Shown: one piece after another, positions 1 through 13,269 of the stretch
Layout of the letters: every line of letters begins with the position of its first letter
Numbering within the stretch: the first letter of the stretch is position 1
Origin: Aquitalea magnusonii
GTDB taxonomy: Bacteria; Pseudomonadota; Gammaproteobacteria; Burkholderiales; Chromobacteriaceae
Direction: 5' to 3'
DNA: 64,000 nucleotides
Assembly (NCBI RefSeq): GCF_002217795.2
Contig: NZ_AP018823.1
Location: forward strand, 4,092,001-4,156,000
Notes under the pieces: model-generated
Seen by the model: the letters and a program-made list of their open reading frames with translations, nothing else
What the model was told of the DNA's origin: nothing
The model's database searches: none
Translations under genes and position numbers: made by a program

Positions 1-1661
1 ATATTGTTGGTATTGGCCCACCAGGCCATGCCGGCGATATACGGTGGCGAGTTGCCCGAACCGGTACTGACCGTCTGATATTGCGGGCTGCTCATGCCTT
101 CATCCGTACCCAGGTTCTTCGTCCAGGTGGCCACATTGAATGCCGTATCATCGGTAGGTACGGACGCTCCGGACCAGCTTGAGCCGGGGACATCAATATC
201 ATTGTGAGTATTGGTGTCACCGATATAGATGATGAAATTCTTCTGGCAGGAATTGAGTACCGGATCATCCCAGTCGGTAATGGCCGGAAAACCACCCTGC
301 CAGGCCGTATTGCTGCTCAGCGTATTGGTGAAAGTGGAATAATTGCCGTAATTACGGTAATAGCGCAGCGCAGCATAGTACAGGTGCGCCGCGGGGTCAT
401 ACTGCTTGTAACCGATATTGCTGGTGATGGTGTCGCCAAATTTGTTGAGGTAATTGACCACCCCGCTATTGGACACCGCCAGTGTGCTGCCATAGGTTGT
501 CGAGGTATCGGCGGAGGAAATGGTATGTGAAACAGCATCGGTGGCATCCGGGTTCACCACGAAAGTGCCATCACTGTTCCACTCAGCCCCCAGGATATAA
601 CTGCTGCCGGAGCTGCCTGTCACCGTCTGGGAAATGCCAGGGTATTTCAGCCGTGCGCGCAAGGCACCGCCATCCTGGGTGTACTGGGTATTCACCAGAT
701 AACTGGCAGCGCCAAAGCGCATCTTGCTGCCATTGGTCTGGATCAGCCCTTCCGGCTTGTAATTGCTGCCGTATTGCTTGCAGGTATAGGGAGTGGTGCT
801 GCCGGTTTCCACCATGCCGCTGACGCACACCTTGGTAATGGCATTATCGATTTCATAAGGCGAGCTAGGTTGCGAACTACTGCTACTGCGGTATATCGAC
901 ACACTCCATGGGTGTGAGCCGCTGCCATAGTTGGGGCCATTGCTAAACCACAGATTGGTATAGGTACTGCTATATGGCGTGATCTTGGCCAAGTAATTGA
1001 CACTGCTAACCGTCAATCCGGAGACAGCCTTGCCGGTGAGGTTATAACTCTGGTTCTGACCTGGCACCACGGCTGCGCGGCGCAAATAAGTTGCAGATGT
1101 TGTATCCCCGGCAGAGTAATCACTCACCAATGTTGATGCGGAGGTATTACCTGAAGAAGTAGACCATCCACCGTTTCCCAATGCCCGGTTACCCCCGGTC
1201 AGGGTGGCACGGAAGACATCAATGGCCGTCATGGTGGCCCAGTTGAGTAAATTGCCGCTCCACGCCGTGCCATCACAGGTATAGATCTGGTAGGTCTTGG
1301 CACTGTTGCCAGAGCCAGAGGTTACCGAGGTAAGGGTAGCGCTGCTATAGGGAGTGAAATAGCCGCTGCTGCCCGATCCGGTATACTTGTAACACTTGGC
1401 ATAGTCGAAATAGCCCAGGAACGGCGTATTCCCCACACCGGATACGTCCAGGTCCGCCACGCTGCTGATGGAGGTCTTGGTATTGAATGCCGAACCCGCG
1501 GTCGGAAACTCAACCGACAACGCAAACATCACGTTCGGTCCATAAGACGAACCGATACCGGCCAGCGGCAAGGAACTGATGGAGACGGTGGACGCAGCCA
1601 GCGCCAGCGGAATCCAGCACAGCAAGAGCAGCAGGCCAAGCATGGATGATCTGTTTTTCAT
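1..1661 (-). CDS. pilY1: PilC/PilY1-type type IV pilus tip protein, N-terminal part (runs off window)
   Basis: This frame stays open from the ATG at 1661 to the left edge, about 553 codons, so only the N-terminal part is present. It begins with a basic stretch and a hydrophobic signal peptide (MKNRSSMLGLLLLLCWIPLA) and continues as a Ser/Thr/Gly/Tyr-rich secreted domain. Near the window edge a beta strand and loop, NFIIYIGDTNTHND, resembles the von Willebrand-like part of PilY1. PilY1 proteins sit at the pilus tip and act in adhesion and pilus dynamics. It is the last visible gene of the fimT-pilV-pilW-pilX-pilY1 operon, 12 bp after pilX, with a strong GGAGGGGG ribosome site. The C-terminal beta-propeller, which usually confirms the family, lies outside the window. 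Confidence 0.85.
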   Translation of the reverse strand, partial: MKNRSSMLGLLLLLCWIPLALAASTVSISSLPLAGIGSSYGPNVMFALSVEFPTAGSAFNTKTSISSVADLDVSGVGNTPFLGYFDYAKCYKYTGSGSSGYFTPYSSATLTSVTSGSGNSAKTYQIYTCDGTAWSGNLLNWATMTAIDVFRATLTGGNRALGNGGWSTSSGNTSASTLVSDYSAGDTTSATYLRRAAVVPGQNQSYNLTGKAVSGLTVSSVNYLAKITPYSSTYTNLWFSNGPNYGSGSHPWSVSIYRSSSSSQPSSPYEIDNAITKVCVSGMVETGSTTPYTCKQYGSNYKPEGLIQTNGSKMRFGAASYLVNTQYTQDGGALRARLKYPGISQTVTGSSGSSYILGAEWNSDGTFVVNPDATDAVSHTISSADTSTTYGSTLAVSNSGVVNYLNKFGDTITSNIGYKQYDPAAHLYYAALRYYRNYGNYSTFTNTLSSNTAWQGGFPAITDWDDPVLNSCQKNFIIYIGDTNTHNDIDVPGSSWSGASVPTDDTAFNVATWTKNLGTDEGMSSPQYQTVSTGSGNSPPYIAGMAWWANTNN

Positions 1662-1673
1662 TACCCCCTCCAC

Positions 1674-2228
1674 TTACTGCGCCGGACGGTAGATGGATTC
1701 CATCACCGTCACGATATTGCTGTTAAAACCAAAGCCCCAGCCGGTAATCCGGTAGATATAACTTTCCGTGCTCAGGTCACTGCCGGCCGCCTGGTCCGGA
1801 ATAGCCTCGATGGCATAACGCGGCGCGCGCAAGCTGTAACTGCCCAGGCTGCCGCCGTTCCATGCCGTGGAGGGCACGGTGGCCACCGTGGTAGGAGAAG
1901 TGGCAATTGCCGCCGATGCCAGCAGCACGCTCATCGGCCCACTAGCGTAGTTGGAACACAGGCCGGTGGATGCGGTATTGGGGCAGCTATTGAATCCAAG
2001 ATTACTGCTGATGACACCACTGGCAATCTGCCCTTCGGCATAACGCAGGGCAGCCTCGGCAGCCTCACGCGCCACCAGGCCATCCCGCCCGGCACGCGCC
2101 AGACGCTCCTCCTGCTTGGACGAGTAAAAGGCCGTCAGGCCAATCAGCATCATGGCTACCAGCAGCACCAGTGCGATCACCAGCGCGGCGCCACGCTGCA
2201 AGGAATGGTTCAATGTTCGGCGCATCAC
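1674..2228 (-). CDS. pilX: Type IV pilus minor pilin PilX
   Basis: A 184-residue protein whose N-terminus carries the PilX signature: a short basic leader, then RGAALVIALVLLVAMMLIG, then EERLARAGRDGLVAREAAEAALRYAE. The hydrophobic helix anchors it in the inner membrane and packs into the pilus; the leader has no classical FTLIE motif, as in PilX of other betaproteobacteria. The start ATG overlaps the pilW stop (ATGA), so translation is probably coupled. In known systems PilX with PilV, PilW, FimT/FimU and PilY1 forms a priming complex at the pilus tip. Family assignment is firm from position and N-terminus; the C-terminal domain is not informative by eye. Confidence 0.87.
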   Translation of the reverse strand: MMRRTLNHSLQRGAALVIALVLLVAMMLIGLTAFYSSKQEERLARAGRDGLVAREAAEAALRYAEGQIASGVISSNLGFNSCPNTASTGLCSNYASGPMSVLLASAAIATSPTTVATVPSTAWNGGSLGSYSLRAPRYAIEAIPDQAAGSDLSTESYIYRITGWGFGFNSNIVTVMESIYRPAQ

Positions 2229-3280
2229 GACATCCTGTTGCGCAAGACAAAGGTGGAGTCATACAGCCGGCGCGCCCAGCAGGGGTTGCTGACGCTGCAC
2301 GCCACCGTGCCGGAAGCCAGCGGTGCCACCCAGGAGTTATCGCCAGACCCCACCGTCGCCCCATAGCTGGCACCAAACATATTGAAGGTGGTCGTACTGG
2401 CACGAGTCTGGTTGTATACCGGGTCCTGACGCGCCAGCAGCACCACCCGCACGGCGTACACCTTGCTCATGCTGATGGAACTGCCGGGAGGGACATAATA
2501 GTCAGGCACGCCGTCACTGCCACTATCCACCCCCAGCAACACCCCGATACGCTCGATGTTCTCCGCCACCACCCCGGAAGAAACCAGGCTGCTGGTCAAC
2601 GAGCTGGACAAGGCATTGCCGTTGATATCGGTCCAGCTCACATTGCACATCAACTGTGGCCGTATCACCTGCGGATTGCTGCCGGTCCCCACCCCTTGCA
2701 CCTTGATATAGAACGTGTTGGTTACAATCACATTGCTGGCTGCCGGGGTGGGATTGCCCAGGCAGTCCGGCATGCCGGTATAGGAAGCAGCCTGCGGACC
2801 AGTGATATAGCTGATGCTCAAGGTATCGCTGTTCTGCCCCATGGCACTCAGGCTGGCACTGCTACCGTTGCTCAGGGTAAAACTGGTGGAAGCACTGGCA
2901 ATGGCCACCCCGGCAGAGGCGACAAGGCTGATCTGGGAATAAGCATCCGACCCTGCACTCCCCGAAGCCGCTGCATTGTTGATGTGACGGCAGGGAATCA
3001 CCCAGTTGCCACTGGCATCCGTGTTGCTGTAGGAGGCTTCATCGCAATAACCGGACTGTTTCAACAAGCGACCGATCACTGCCAGGCCTATCCGGCCATT
3101 GTCGGTCATCAAGGCATTGCCCGACTGCGCCGTCAGCGTCTGCTGGTTGGCAATGAAAATATTGCTGACAGCCAGCAGAATAAAAAGGGAAATGGTGATC
3201 GATACCATCAGCTCCAGCATGGTAAAGCCGGCTTGTGAGCCTTGAGCAGAACGGGCCGCACGGACAGAATGCTTGATCAT
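2225..3280 (-). CDS. pilW: Type IV pilus minor pilin PilW
   Basis: The start chosen is the ATG at 3280, which overlaps the pilV stop as ATGA; an upstream in-frame extension adds 23 residues with no pilin character. From this start the protein is about 351 residues and has a class III leader, QAGFTMLELMVSITISLF, with prepilin peptidase cleavage expected after Gly. The long soluble region contains several Cys residues and the PilW-like run IERIGVLLGVDSGSDGVPDYY. It is a minor pilin of the tip-priming complex, in the same operon as pilV, pilX and pilY1. Length and order fit the family. Confidence 0.88.
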   Translation of the reverse strand: MIKHSVRAARSAQGSQAGFTMLELMVSITISLFILLAVSNIFIANQQTLTAQSGNALMTDNGRIGLAVIGRLLKQSGYCDEASYSNTDASGNWVIPCRHINNAAASGSAGSDAYSQISLVASAGVAIASASTSFTLSNGSSASLSAMGQNSDTLSISYITGPQAASYTGMPDCLGNPTPAASNVIVTNTFYIKVQGVGTGSNPQVIRPQLMCNVSWTDINGNALSSSLTSSLVSSGVVAENIERIGVLLGVDSGSDGVPDYYVPPGSSISMSKVYAVRVVLLARQDPVYNQTRASTTTFNMFGASYGATVGSGDNSWVAPLASGTVACSVSNPCWARRLYDSTFVLRNRMS

Positions 3281-3768
3281 GGCTTCACCAATACCGACAT
3301 GGATGCAGTAGCCACCTGGGAGGCCACACTGGTAGCCCGCTCCTGCCAACGGACCTGCACCTGGTAGCCAAATACCACACTGCCACTGGATACCTTGCTC
3401 ACCGACACCGTCGGGTTGGTAAGGCCGCTGCTGGCGGCAATGGTCTGGATCTCGCTCAGATCAAATGCCGCCCGGTTGGTGGCTGTCGTAGAAGGGCAAT
3501 TGGTGGTGGCGGAATAGCAATTCCCGCTATAGCTGCCTGATGCAGTGGAATAATCGGCATTCGGATTAGCCCGCATCCGATCAGCCAGTTGCTCGGCCAC
3601 CAGTGCCGCCTGCTGACGGCCACTGCTGCTACTGGAATAACGCAGATTGTTCAGCTGCAAAGCCGCCACCCCCAGCAGGCCGATGGCCACGATCACCAGC
3701 ACGACCAGAACCTCGATCATCGTCACGCCGGCCTCCTGCCTGACTGGCATCCTGCGCGGAAAAGTCAT
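3277..3768 (-). CDS. pilV: Type IV pilus minor pilin PilV
   Basis: A 163-residue prepilin with leader MTFPRRMPVRQEAG followed by VTMIEVLVVLVIVAIGLLG, the Glu at position 5 of the mature form being visible. The next helix, LRYSSSSSGRQQAALVAEQLADRMRANP, is the stretch by which PilV proteins are usually recognised. It starts in an ATGA overlap with the end of fimT and ends in one with pilW. Its role is as a minor pilin at the pilus tip; in relatives its loss impairs pilus assembly. Confidence 0.9.
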   Translation of the reverse strand: MTFPRRMPVRQEAGVTMIEVLVVLVIVAIGLLGVAALQLNNLRYSSSSSGRQQAALVAEQLADRMRANPNADYSTASGSYSGNCYSATTNCPSTTATNRAAFDLSEIQTIAASSGLTNPTVSVSKVSSGSVVFGYQVQVRWQERATSVASQVATASMSVLVKP

Positions 3769-4340
3769 GGACAGGTCCCCAGATTCAGTTGTTGCGGACG
3801 CCCGTTGGACAGGATATTCACTTGCTGTGCCATGGTGGAACTCTTGCCAGTCACATCACAAATGGCAATCTTGGTCGCCGTGGTGGCAGCAGACCCGCCA
3901 GTACCGGTTGCCTGCAAGCGCAGCTGGCCTCCAGGCAAATATTGAAGTGCCGTGGTGGAACTCGGCGTCACCGTGACATAAAGCGACGAAGGAATGGCAC
4001 CGTGTACCACCAGCACACCAGAGGCCGTTGGGCTGCCAGTGCGCTGAAAATCCACAAACGACACCCAGCCGGAACTCCAGCTACTTGCATCACAGCTAGC
4101 CACCCCGCCACTGGCGACACCGGTAGAGGCGCACACCACTACCGGCACACCCATACGCATGGCATTGCTGCGGGCATTCAGCAAGGTCATGTTGATATCG
4201 GTGGCGGCCTGCTTGATCCGGTTCTCCGTCACAAACTGCGACATCGAAGGCACGGCGATTGCCAGCAAGATGGCAAACACCGCCATCACCACGACAACCT
4301 CAATCAAGGTAAAGCCACGTAGCTGGCGCATCACAGCCAT
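3765..4340 (-). CDS. fimT: Type IV pilus minor pilin FimT/FimU (GspH family)
   Basis: A 191-residue prepilin, first gene of the minor pilin operon. The leader MAVMRQLRG is followed by FTLIEVVVVMAVFAILLAIA and then the GspH/FimT-type helix NRIKQAATDINMTLLNARSNA. Cleavage is expected between Gly and Phe. Three starts are possible within nine bases (GTG 4343, ATG 4340, ATG 4331); the middle one is listed and the choice does not change the mature protein. It lies about 250 bp downstream of the rRNA operon on the same strand but beyond a terminator, so it probably has its own promoter in the AT-rich stretch 4350-4440, which I could not define precisely. Confidence 0.86.
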   Translation of the reverse strand: MAVMRQLRGFTLIEVVVVMAVFAILLAIAVPSMSQFVTENRIKQAATDINMTLLNARSNAMRMGVPVVVCASTGVASGGVASCDASSWSSGWVSFVDFQRTGSPTASGVLVVHGAIPSSLYVTVTPSSTTALQYLPGGQLRLQATGTGGSAATTATKIAICDVTGKSSTMAQQVNILSNGRPQQLNLGTCP

Positions 4341-4559
4341 CACATGTCTCAGGAAATTTTTACTTCTTCATCGTAATTGATCGTAAAAATCACTATGAAA
4401 TTTCTGACAATCGACATGTTTTAGCTGACTAGCGGCTATTGCCCCGTGGCTTTCTTAGCGGCGAGGGCTTAGCTGGAGAGACATCAGGAAAGGGAAGAAG
4501 GAAGGAAGGGAAGCACCGCAAATGTGCAGTCGCAGGGCATGCCCGCACCACAAAGCACA

Positions 4560-4585
4560 AAGCCCAGCTCGATTGAGCTGGGCTT
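4560..4585 (-). terminator. rrn operon terminator
   Basis: A perfect 11-bp inverted repeat with a four-base loop (AAGCCCAGCTC, loop, GAGCTGGGCTT) lies about 10 bases beyond the 5S rRNA end. On the minus strand it is followed by TTGTGCTTTG, a modest T-rich tail. Position and symmetry fit an intrinsic terminator for the rRNA operon. Confidence 0.8.
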
Positions 4586-4595
4586 CTGTAAGGGG

Positions 4596-4711
4596 AGTCT
4601 GGCAGTGTCCTACTTTCACATGGCGAATGCCACACTATCATCGGCGCTAAGGCGTTTCACGGTCCTGTTCGGGATGGGAAGGCGTGGGACCACCTCGCTA
4701 TGGCCACCAGA
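4596..4711 (-). rRNA. rrf: 5S ribosomal RNA
   Basis: On the minus strand this region reads GTCTGGTGGCCATAGCGAGG at its 5' end and CACTGCCAGACTCC at its 3' end. The two ends pair as the 5S terminal helix, and the conserved CCGAACAGG-type loop is present. It lies about 140 bp past the 23S end as the last gene of the rrn operon. Ends are estimated to within a few bases. Confidence 0.93.
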
Positions 4712-4854
4712 CATAAACTGTCAACAAACTTGAAGAAGCTTTGTCATCCAGACTTCGTCTGAATCACTGAATTAATTAGGTATCTTATCTTGGATCTTTG
4801 ATCGCGTCGCACATTCACTATCCATCCGGTCTCGGTTTCCCAAGCCACTCAAAT

Positions 4855-7744
<2,890 letters not shown>

Positions 7745-7930
7745 CTATCATTTCAGTAACCTGAGTTACCAATCCGACAGGATTGTGTTTGTGCGACATG
7801 TCACACCGCCCCTTTTGTGATGGCGACATGACATTAGATACAATCAAATTCCCAAGATGACGATTTGTCCTGCATGCAGAGTTAACTTCATGCATTTCAT
7901 TTCGCCGTCTAATTAATTCGGCTTCTTCAG

Positions 7931-7945
7931 TTTGTTAAAGATCGG
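7931..7945 (-). promoter_or_regulatory. boxA antitermination site in the 16S-23S spacer
   Basis: The minus strand reads GATCTTTAACAAA about 190 bp before the 23S gene. It matches the boxA core CTTTAACA, bound by NusB-S10 in rRNA antitermination. Spacer boxA copies ahead of the 23S gene are usual in proteobacteria. The rest of the 7745-8029 spacer holds the processing-stem sequences flanking 23S and no gene. Confidence 0.65.
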
Positions 7946-8029
7946 GCGTTCGACCTTGCGGTCAATTCAACGCAAACAAAAAGATACCCGGAAACAACGT
8001 TTCCAGATGCGTTTTTGTTTGAGTTGAGG

Positions 8030-8105
8030 TGGTGGAGGATGACGGGATCGAACCGACGACCCCCTGCTTGCAAAGCAGGTGCTCTCCCAACTGAGCTAAT
8101 CCCCC
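8030..8105 (-). tRNA. alaT: tRNA-Ala (anticodon TGC)
   Basis: A 76-base cloverleaf including an encoded CCA end. The acceptor stem GGGGGAT pairs with ATCCTCC with one G-U pair. The anticodon loop CTTTGCAA carries TGC, and the T-arm reads GGTTCGATCC. It lies four bases after tRNA-Ile in the 16S-23S spacer, the usual Ile-Ala pair. Confidence 0.97.
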
Positions 8106-8109
8106 AAAC

Positions 8110-8186
8110 TGGTGGGTCTGGAAGGACTCGAACCTTCGACCCCTGCGTTATCAACACAGTGCTCTAACCAGCTGAGCTACAAACCC
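8110..8186 (-). tRNA. ileT: tRNA-Ile (anticodon GAT)
   Basis: A 77-base cloverleaf with encoded CCA. The acceptor stem GGGTTTG pairs with CAGACCC, the anticodon GAT sits in TTGATAA, and the T-arm reads GGTTCGAGTCC. It is the first tRNA of the spacer, about 60 bp after the 16S end. Confidence 0.97.
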
Positions 8187-8247
8187 AGTCAAACCCTTAA
8201 AATCTCGAATAACCGATAGGCTGTGAATACTTGACGATCGCCTTCTC

Positions 8248-9786
<1,539 letters not shown>

Positions 9787-9901
9787 AATCTCATAGCAAA
9801 TTTTCTGGCACGCAAGATCAAAGAAAATAACAAGTATTTCTTGTCTTGCAGTGCAAGTATTTGGCTTTCGCCAAGCACTCACACCTATCGGTTATTCTGT
9901 T

Positions 9902-9913
9902 TTTTAAAGAGCG
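9902..9913 (-). promoter_or_regulatory. boxA antitermination site in the rrn leader
   Basis: The minus strand reads CGCTCTTTAAAA, close to the boxA consensus TGCTCTTTAACA. It lies about 50 bases after the predicted transcription start and about 115 bases before 16S, where NusB/NusE load onto leader RNA. Confidence 0.7.
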
Positions 9914-9966
9914 GTGCAGGTCGCTGCGTTTCGTTTCCGTCGCTGCGTTGTCTGCTGAGGAGGCGA

Positions 9967-9995
9967 ACTATACGCCCGCAGCCTAACCTCGTCAA
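9967..9995 (-). promoter_or_regulatory. rRNA operon promoter (sigma-70, P1-like)
   Basis: On the minus strand TTGACG (9990-9995) and TATAGT (9967-9972) are separated by exactly 17 bases. A GC-rich discriminator (TCGCCTCC) follows the -10 box, as in growth-rate-regulated rRNA promoters. An A/T-rich tract just upstream of the -35 box would serve as an UP element. Transcription should start near 9958. Confidence 0.85.
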
Positions 9996-10375
9996 CACCT
10001 TATTTTCAAAATATGCGTTGTTTTTACAGATTTCATCGCAGAGCATTGATTTAAAAAAGAATAAAAACCGAAACAAATTGAATGTCGATGTTGATACCCC
10101 GTCATTTACTGGCCACCACCGGGATTTCCCGGCAGGAAAATCGTGCCGGATGGTCAAATCAGCAAATCATTTCGCTGTTTATACGCATTTTTCATTTTTC
10201 TGCTTACTGACAACAACCCCTTCTCGATTTCTGGATAGAAAGCGAGGCTCCCTTTCAGGGAAGGGCGGGGGGAAAGGGGAATCGATGGGAAGGCTGCGGA
10301 ATTAAGTGCTTGGTCGGAAGGCCCGGCGTTGCCGGGTCCAGTACAAGCGCAGCAAATAACATTGTCAGCCGCCTG

Positions 10376-10398
10376 AACAGCGCCCGGTGGGCGCTGTT
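10376..10398 (-). terminator. Hairpin beyond hslU, probable terminator
   Basis: A perfect 10-bp stem AACAGCGCCC / GGGCGCTGTT with a three-base loop lies 23 bases past the hslU stop. A second hairpin, CCCGGC / GCCGGG, follows at 10322-10336. Neither has a strong T-tract on the minus strand, so efficiency is uncertain. Confidence 0.5.
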
Positions 10399-10420
10399 GT
10401 TTGCGGGAGCAGATAGGGGC

Positions 10421-11761
10421 TTACAGTACGTAGCGGGCCAAGTCTTCACGCTGGGACAGCATGTCCAGCTTGCCATCCACATAGTGGGCGTCGATCTTGC
10501 AGCTGCCACTGCGCGCATCGAAGGAGACTTCTTCCAGCAGTTTCTCCATCACCGTATACAGACGGCGCGCGCCGATGTTTTCGGTTTTTTCGTTCACCTG
10601 CCAGGCAATCTCGGCCAGGCGACGAATGCCGGACTCTTCGAATTCCAGCTCCACGCCTTCGGTCGCCAGCAGCGCCTGGTATTGGCGGGTGAGGCAGGCG
10701 TCGGTGCTGGTGAGGATTTGCACGAAGTCGTCCACCGACAGCGAGGAGAGTTCTACCCGGATGGGCAGACGGCCTTGCAGTTCCGGAATGAGGTCGGACG
10801 GTTTGGATAGCTGGAAGGCGCCGGAGGCGATAAACAGGATGTGGTCGGTCTTGACCATGCCGTATTTGGTGGTGACGGTGGTGCCCTCTACCAGCGGCAG
10901 CAGGTCGCGCTGCACGCCGGCGCGGGAGACATCGGCACCCTGCCCTTCCGAGCGGCTGGTGACCTTGTCGATTTCATCGAGGAAGACAATGCCGTTCTGC
11001 TCGACGTTCTTCATGGCTTCGGCCTTGAGTTCGTCTTCGTTGACCAGCTTGGCGGCTTCTTCGTCGATCAAGAGCTTGAAAGCTTCGGCTACTTTGAGCT
11101 TGCTGGCCTTCTTCTTGCCGGCATTCATGCCCTGGAACATGTTTTGCAGCTGGCTGGAGAAGTCTTCCATGCCCGGCGGAGCAAAAATTTCCATCTTGGA
11201 CTGCGGCGCAGCCACTTCGATTTCGATTTCCTTGTCGTCCAGCTTGCCTTCACGCAGCATCTTGCGGAATTTCTGCCGGGTGTGGCCGTCTTCGGGCTTG
11301 CTGTCTTCGGCCTGCGGTTCGCCAAAGAAACCGGGGGCGCTGCGCGCCGGCGGCAGCAGTACGTCGAGGATGCGGTCTTCGGCGGCATCTTCGGCGCGCA
11401 CGCGGTTGCGCTTGATGGCGGCGTCGCGGGTTTCCTTGATGGCCACTTCCACCAGGTCGCGGATGATGGTGTCGACGTCGCGGCCGACATAGCCGACTTC
11501 GGTGAACTTGGTGGCTTCCACTTTAATGAAGGGCGCACCGGACAGACGGGCCAGACGACGGGCGATTTCGGTCTTGCCGACGCCGGTGGGGCCAATCATC
11601 AGGATGTTCTTGGGGGTGATTTCGCTGCGCAGCGGCTCGGCCACTTGCTGGCGACGCCAGCGATTGCGCAGGGCAATGGCAACGGCGCGCTTGGCGGCGT
11701 CCTGGCCGATGATGTGCTTGTTGAGTTCGTGAACGATTTCTTGCGGGGTCATTTGCGTCAT
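10421..11761 (-). CDS. hslU: HslU, ATPase subunit of the HslUV protease
   Basis: A 446-residue AAA+ unfoldase that feeds substrates into the HslV peptidase ring in the cytoplasm. The start [13 protein letters not shown] is preceded by GGGAG at good spacing; an upstream in-frame start would add six residues. Visible are the pore motif GYVGRD (near residue 90), Walker A GPTGVGKT (57-64), the charged insertion (I) domain (roughly 110-240), Walker [11 protein letters not shown], and the C-terminal sensor region [15 protein letters not shown]. The protein ends RYVL, the conserved tail that docks into HslV. Length matches the E. coli protein of 443 residues. It follows hslV by 67 bp as the second gene of the operon. 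Confidence 0.97.
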   Translation of the reverse strand: MTQMTPQEIVHELNKHIIGQDAAKRAVAIALRNRWRRQQVAEPLRSEITPKNILMIGPTGVGKTEIARRLARLSGAPFIKVEATKFTEVGYVGRDVDTIIRDLVEVAIKETRDAAIKRNRVRAEDAAEDRILDVLLPPARSAPGFFGEPQAEDSKPEDGHTRQKFRKMLREGKLDDKEIEIEVAAPQSKMEIFAPPGMEDFSSQLQNMFQGMNAGKKKASKLKVAEAFKLLIDEEAAKLVNEDELKAEAMKNVEQNGIVFLDEIDKVTSRSEGQGADVSRAGVQRDLLPLVEGTTVTTKYGMVKTDHILFIASGAFQLSKPSDLIPELQGRLPIRVELSSLSVDDFVQILTSTDACLTRQYQALLATEGVELEFEESGIRRLAEIAWQVNEKTENIGARRLYTVMEKLLEEVSFDARSGSCKIDAHYVDGKLDMLSQREDLARYVL

Positions 11762-11828
11762 GACGGTACTCCCGGCCACGTCGGCATGCCTGCGGTGGCC
11801 TGTGAATCAATGGGGACGAAGGCTGGGT

Positions 11829-12389
11829 TTATTGCGCCGCTGGCTGGGCTTCTTCACCCAAGGTTTCGATAAGGTGATTCTGGTTGGTATAGATACAGAT
11901 GTCGCCGGCGATTTCCAGTGACTTTTTCACCACCACCGCGGGGTCGAGGTCTGTATTCTCAAACAGCGCACGTGCTGCCGACTGGGCAAAGGCCCCGCCC
12001 GAGCCAATGGCGGCAATGCCCTGCTCCGGCTCCAGTACGTCGCCATTCCCGGTAATGATGAGAGTGGCGTCCTTGTCGGCCACAATCAGCATGGCTTCCA
12101 GTCGGCGCAGCATGCGGTCGGTACGCCAGTCCTTGGCCAGTTCCACCGCGGAGCGCACCAGATGGCCCTGGTGTTTTTCCAGCTTGGCTTCAAAGCGTTC
12201 AAACAGGGTGAAGGCATCGGCAGTACCGCCGGCAAACCCTGCCAGCACCTTGCCCTGATACAGGCGGCGAATCTTGCGCGCTGTAGCCTTGATCACGATA
12301 TTGCCCAGGGTTACCTGACCGTCGCCGCCCAGCGCCACGCGCTCTCCGCGACGCACTGAGACGATGGTGGTTCCGTCAAACTGCTGCAT
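11829..12389 (-). CDS. hslV: HslV, peptidase subunit of the HslUV protease
   Basis: A proteasome-like Ntn hydrolase that assembles with HslU. From the ATG at 12389 the protein reads [15 protein letters not shown]. Removal of a short propeptide would expose the catalytic Thr of TTIVSVRR. Further conserved parts are [34 protein letters not shown] and the Gly-rich [18 protein letters not shown]. At 186 residues it is slightly longer than the E. coli protein (176), because of the propeptide and C-terminus. It is the first gene of the hslVU operon. An upstream in-frame ATG at 12443 would add 18 residues not seen in the family. Confidence 0.96.
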   Translation of the reverse strand: MQQFDGTTIVSVRRGERVALGGDGQVTLGNIVIKATARKIRRLYQGKVLAGFAGGTADAFTLFERFEAKLEKHQGHLVRSAVELAKDWRTDRMLRRLEAMLIVADKDATLIITGNGDVLEPEQGIAAIGSGGAFAQSAARALFENTDLDPAVVVKKSLEIAGDICIYTNQNHLIETLGEEAQPAAQ

Positions 12390-12530
12390 GTTCCGTTCCC
12401 GTCTGTTGAATGTGTCTGCGCCATGCAGACGTGCAGTTTGCAATATGCAGGCATTCGGGGGGATTACAAGCCAACCCTTGGCGCGGCATGGTTTGATGTA
12501 GCGCAGCGCAAATCACTTCTTAACAATTGC

Positions 12531-12556
12531 TAATGATAATGGTTTGCATTATCATT
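12531..12556 (+). promoter_or_regulatory. Fur box upstream of tonB
   Basis: AATGATAAT, seven bases, then ATTATCATT: a long palindrome closely resembling the Fur-binding consensus built from GATAAT repeats. It ends five bases before the tonB start codon, so Fur with iron bound would block transcription or early elongation. It explains why the iron-import energy module is first in this cluster. An apparent GTG/ATG start at 12544 falls inside this operator and is rejected. Confidence 0.82.
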
Positions 12557-12561
12557 CCAGT

Positions 12562-13269
12562 ATGAATCTCAGACTCCAATCTTCTTCGGCTGCGCTGCCT
12601 TCTGCTGCTTTCCTGGGAAGTTGCAGCCTGCATGTGCTGGCCCTGCTGCTGATTGCAGGCTGGCTGGCCAGTTCACCTCCGGTTACGCTGCCCAAACTGG
12701 CCAGCTTGCCGGCCATGACGCTGGCTGCGCCCAGCGCACCGCCGGCAGCCGCAGCAGCTACGCCACCCAGCCAGCACAAACAACATACGCCAGCCAAGCC
12801 GGCAGTGGCACGTCCTGCTGTTGCGCCCACGCCAAAACCGGCAGCCAAACCGGTGGCGCGTACAACAGCCGCCGCGGCCAAACCTGCAGCAGTGACCGAG
12901 GCTGCCACCAATGTGAGCGCCACACCTGCCGCACCGGTAGCCGCAACACCCGCCCCGACACCAGCGCCGGTGGTTCACGAGCCGCTATACCGTGGCGGTT
13001 ATCTGAATAATCCCAAGCCAAGCTATCCGCCACTGTCACTGGAAATGGAAGAAACCGGCACGGTGCGCGTGCGCGTGCAGGTGAGCGCCCAGGGTTTGCC
13101 GGTATCCGTGGAGCTGGAACACAGCAGTGGCTTTCCCCGGCTGGACCGTGCAGCGCTAACTGCGGTACGTGGCTGGAAATTCATTCCGGCCAAGCGTGGC
13201 GATGAAGCCATTCCTTATACTTTTATTGTTCCTGTCGAATTTTCCCTGAAGAACCCGCATAAACCATGA
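12562..13269 (+). CDS. tonB: TonB, energy transducer for outer-membrane receptors
   Basis: A 235-residue inner-membrane protein with an N-terminal anchor (about residues 18-38), a long Ala/Pro/Lys-rich periplasm-spanning segment (about 50-145) and a C-terminal TonB domain. That domain includes PKPSYPPLSLEMEETGTVRVRV, seen in two parts, and a final LDRAALTAVRGWKFIPAKR motif. It couples the ExbBD proton motor to the siderophore receptor encoded three genes downstream. The start at 12562 was chosen because the next in-frame start upstream lies inside the Fur box. The gene overlaps exbB as ATGA. Expression is very probably iron-repressed. Confidence 0.95.
   Translation: MNLRLQSSSAALPSAAFLGSCSLHVLALLLIAGWLASSPPVTLPKLASLPAMTLAAPSAPPAAAAATPPSQHKQHTPAKPAVARPAVAPTPKPAAKPVARTTAAAAKPAAVTEAATNVSATPAAPVAATPAPTPAPVVHEPLYRGGYLNNPKPSYPPLSLEMEETGTVRVRVQVSAQGLPVSVELEHSSGFPRLDRAALTAVRGWKFIPAKRGDEAIPYTFIVPVEFSLKNPHKP

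Larger units (their letters stand above)
9787..10420 (-). other. rrn leader, promoter and upstream region; no protein gene
   Basis: This 634-bp gap holds the rRNA leader (9787-9958) with boxA and the rrn promoter with an AT-rich UP-like stretch (about 9996-10035). About 280 bp follow in which I see no convincing gene, and then two GC-rich hairpins beyond the hslU stop. Short open frames here are low-quality and overlap promoter elements. Confidence 0.7.

Noticed and set aside
12544..12561. An earlier start for tonB
   Set aside because: It lies inside the Fur-box palindrome and would add six residues without a ribosome site; ATG 12562 is better.
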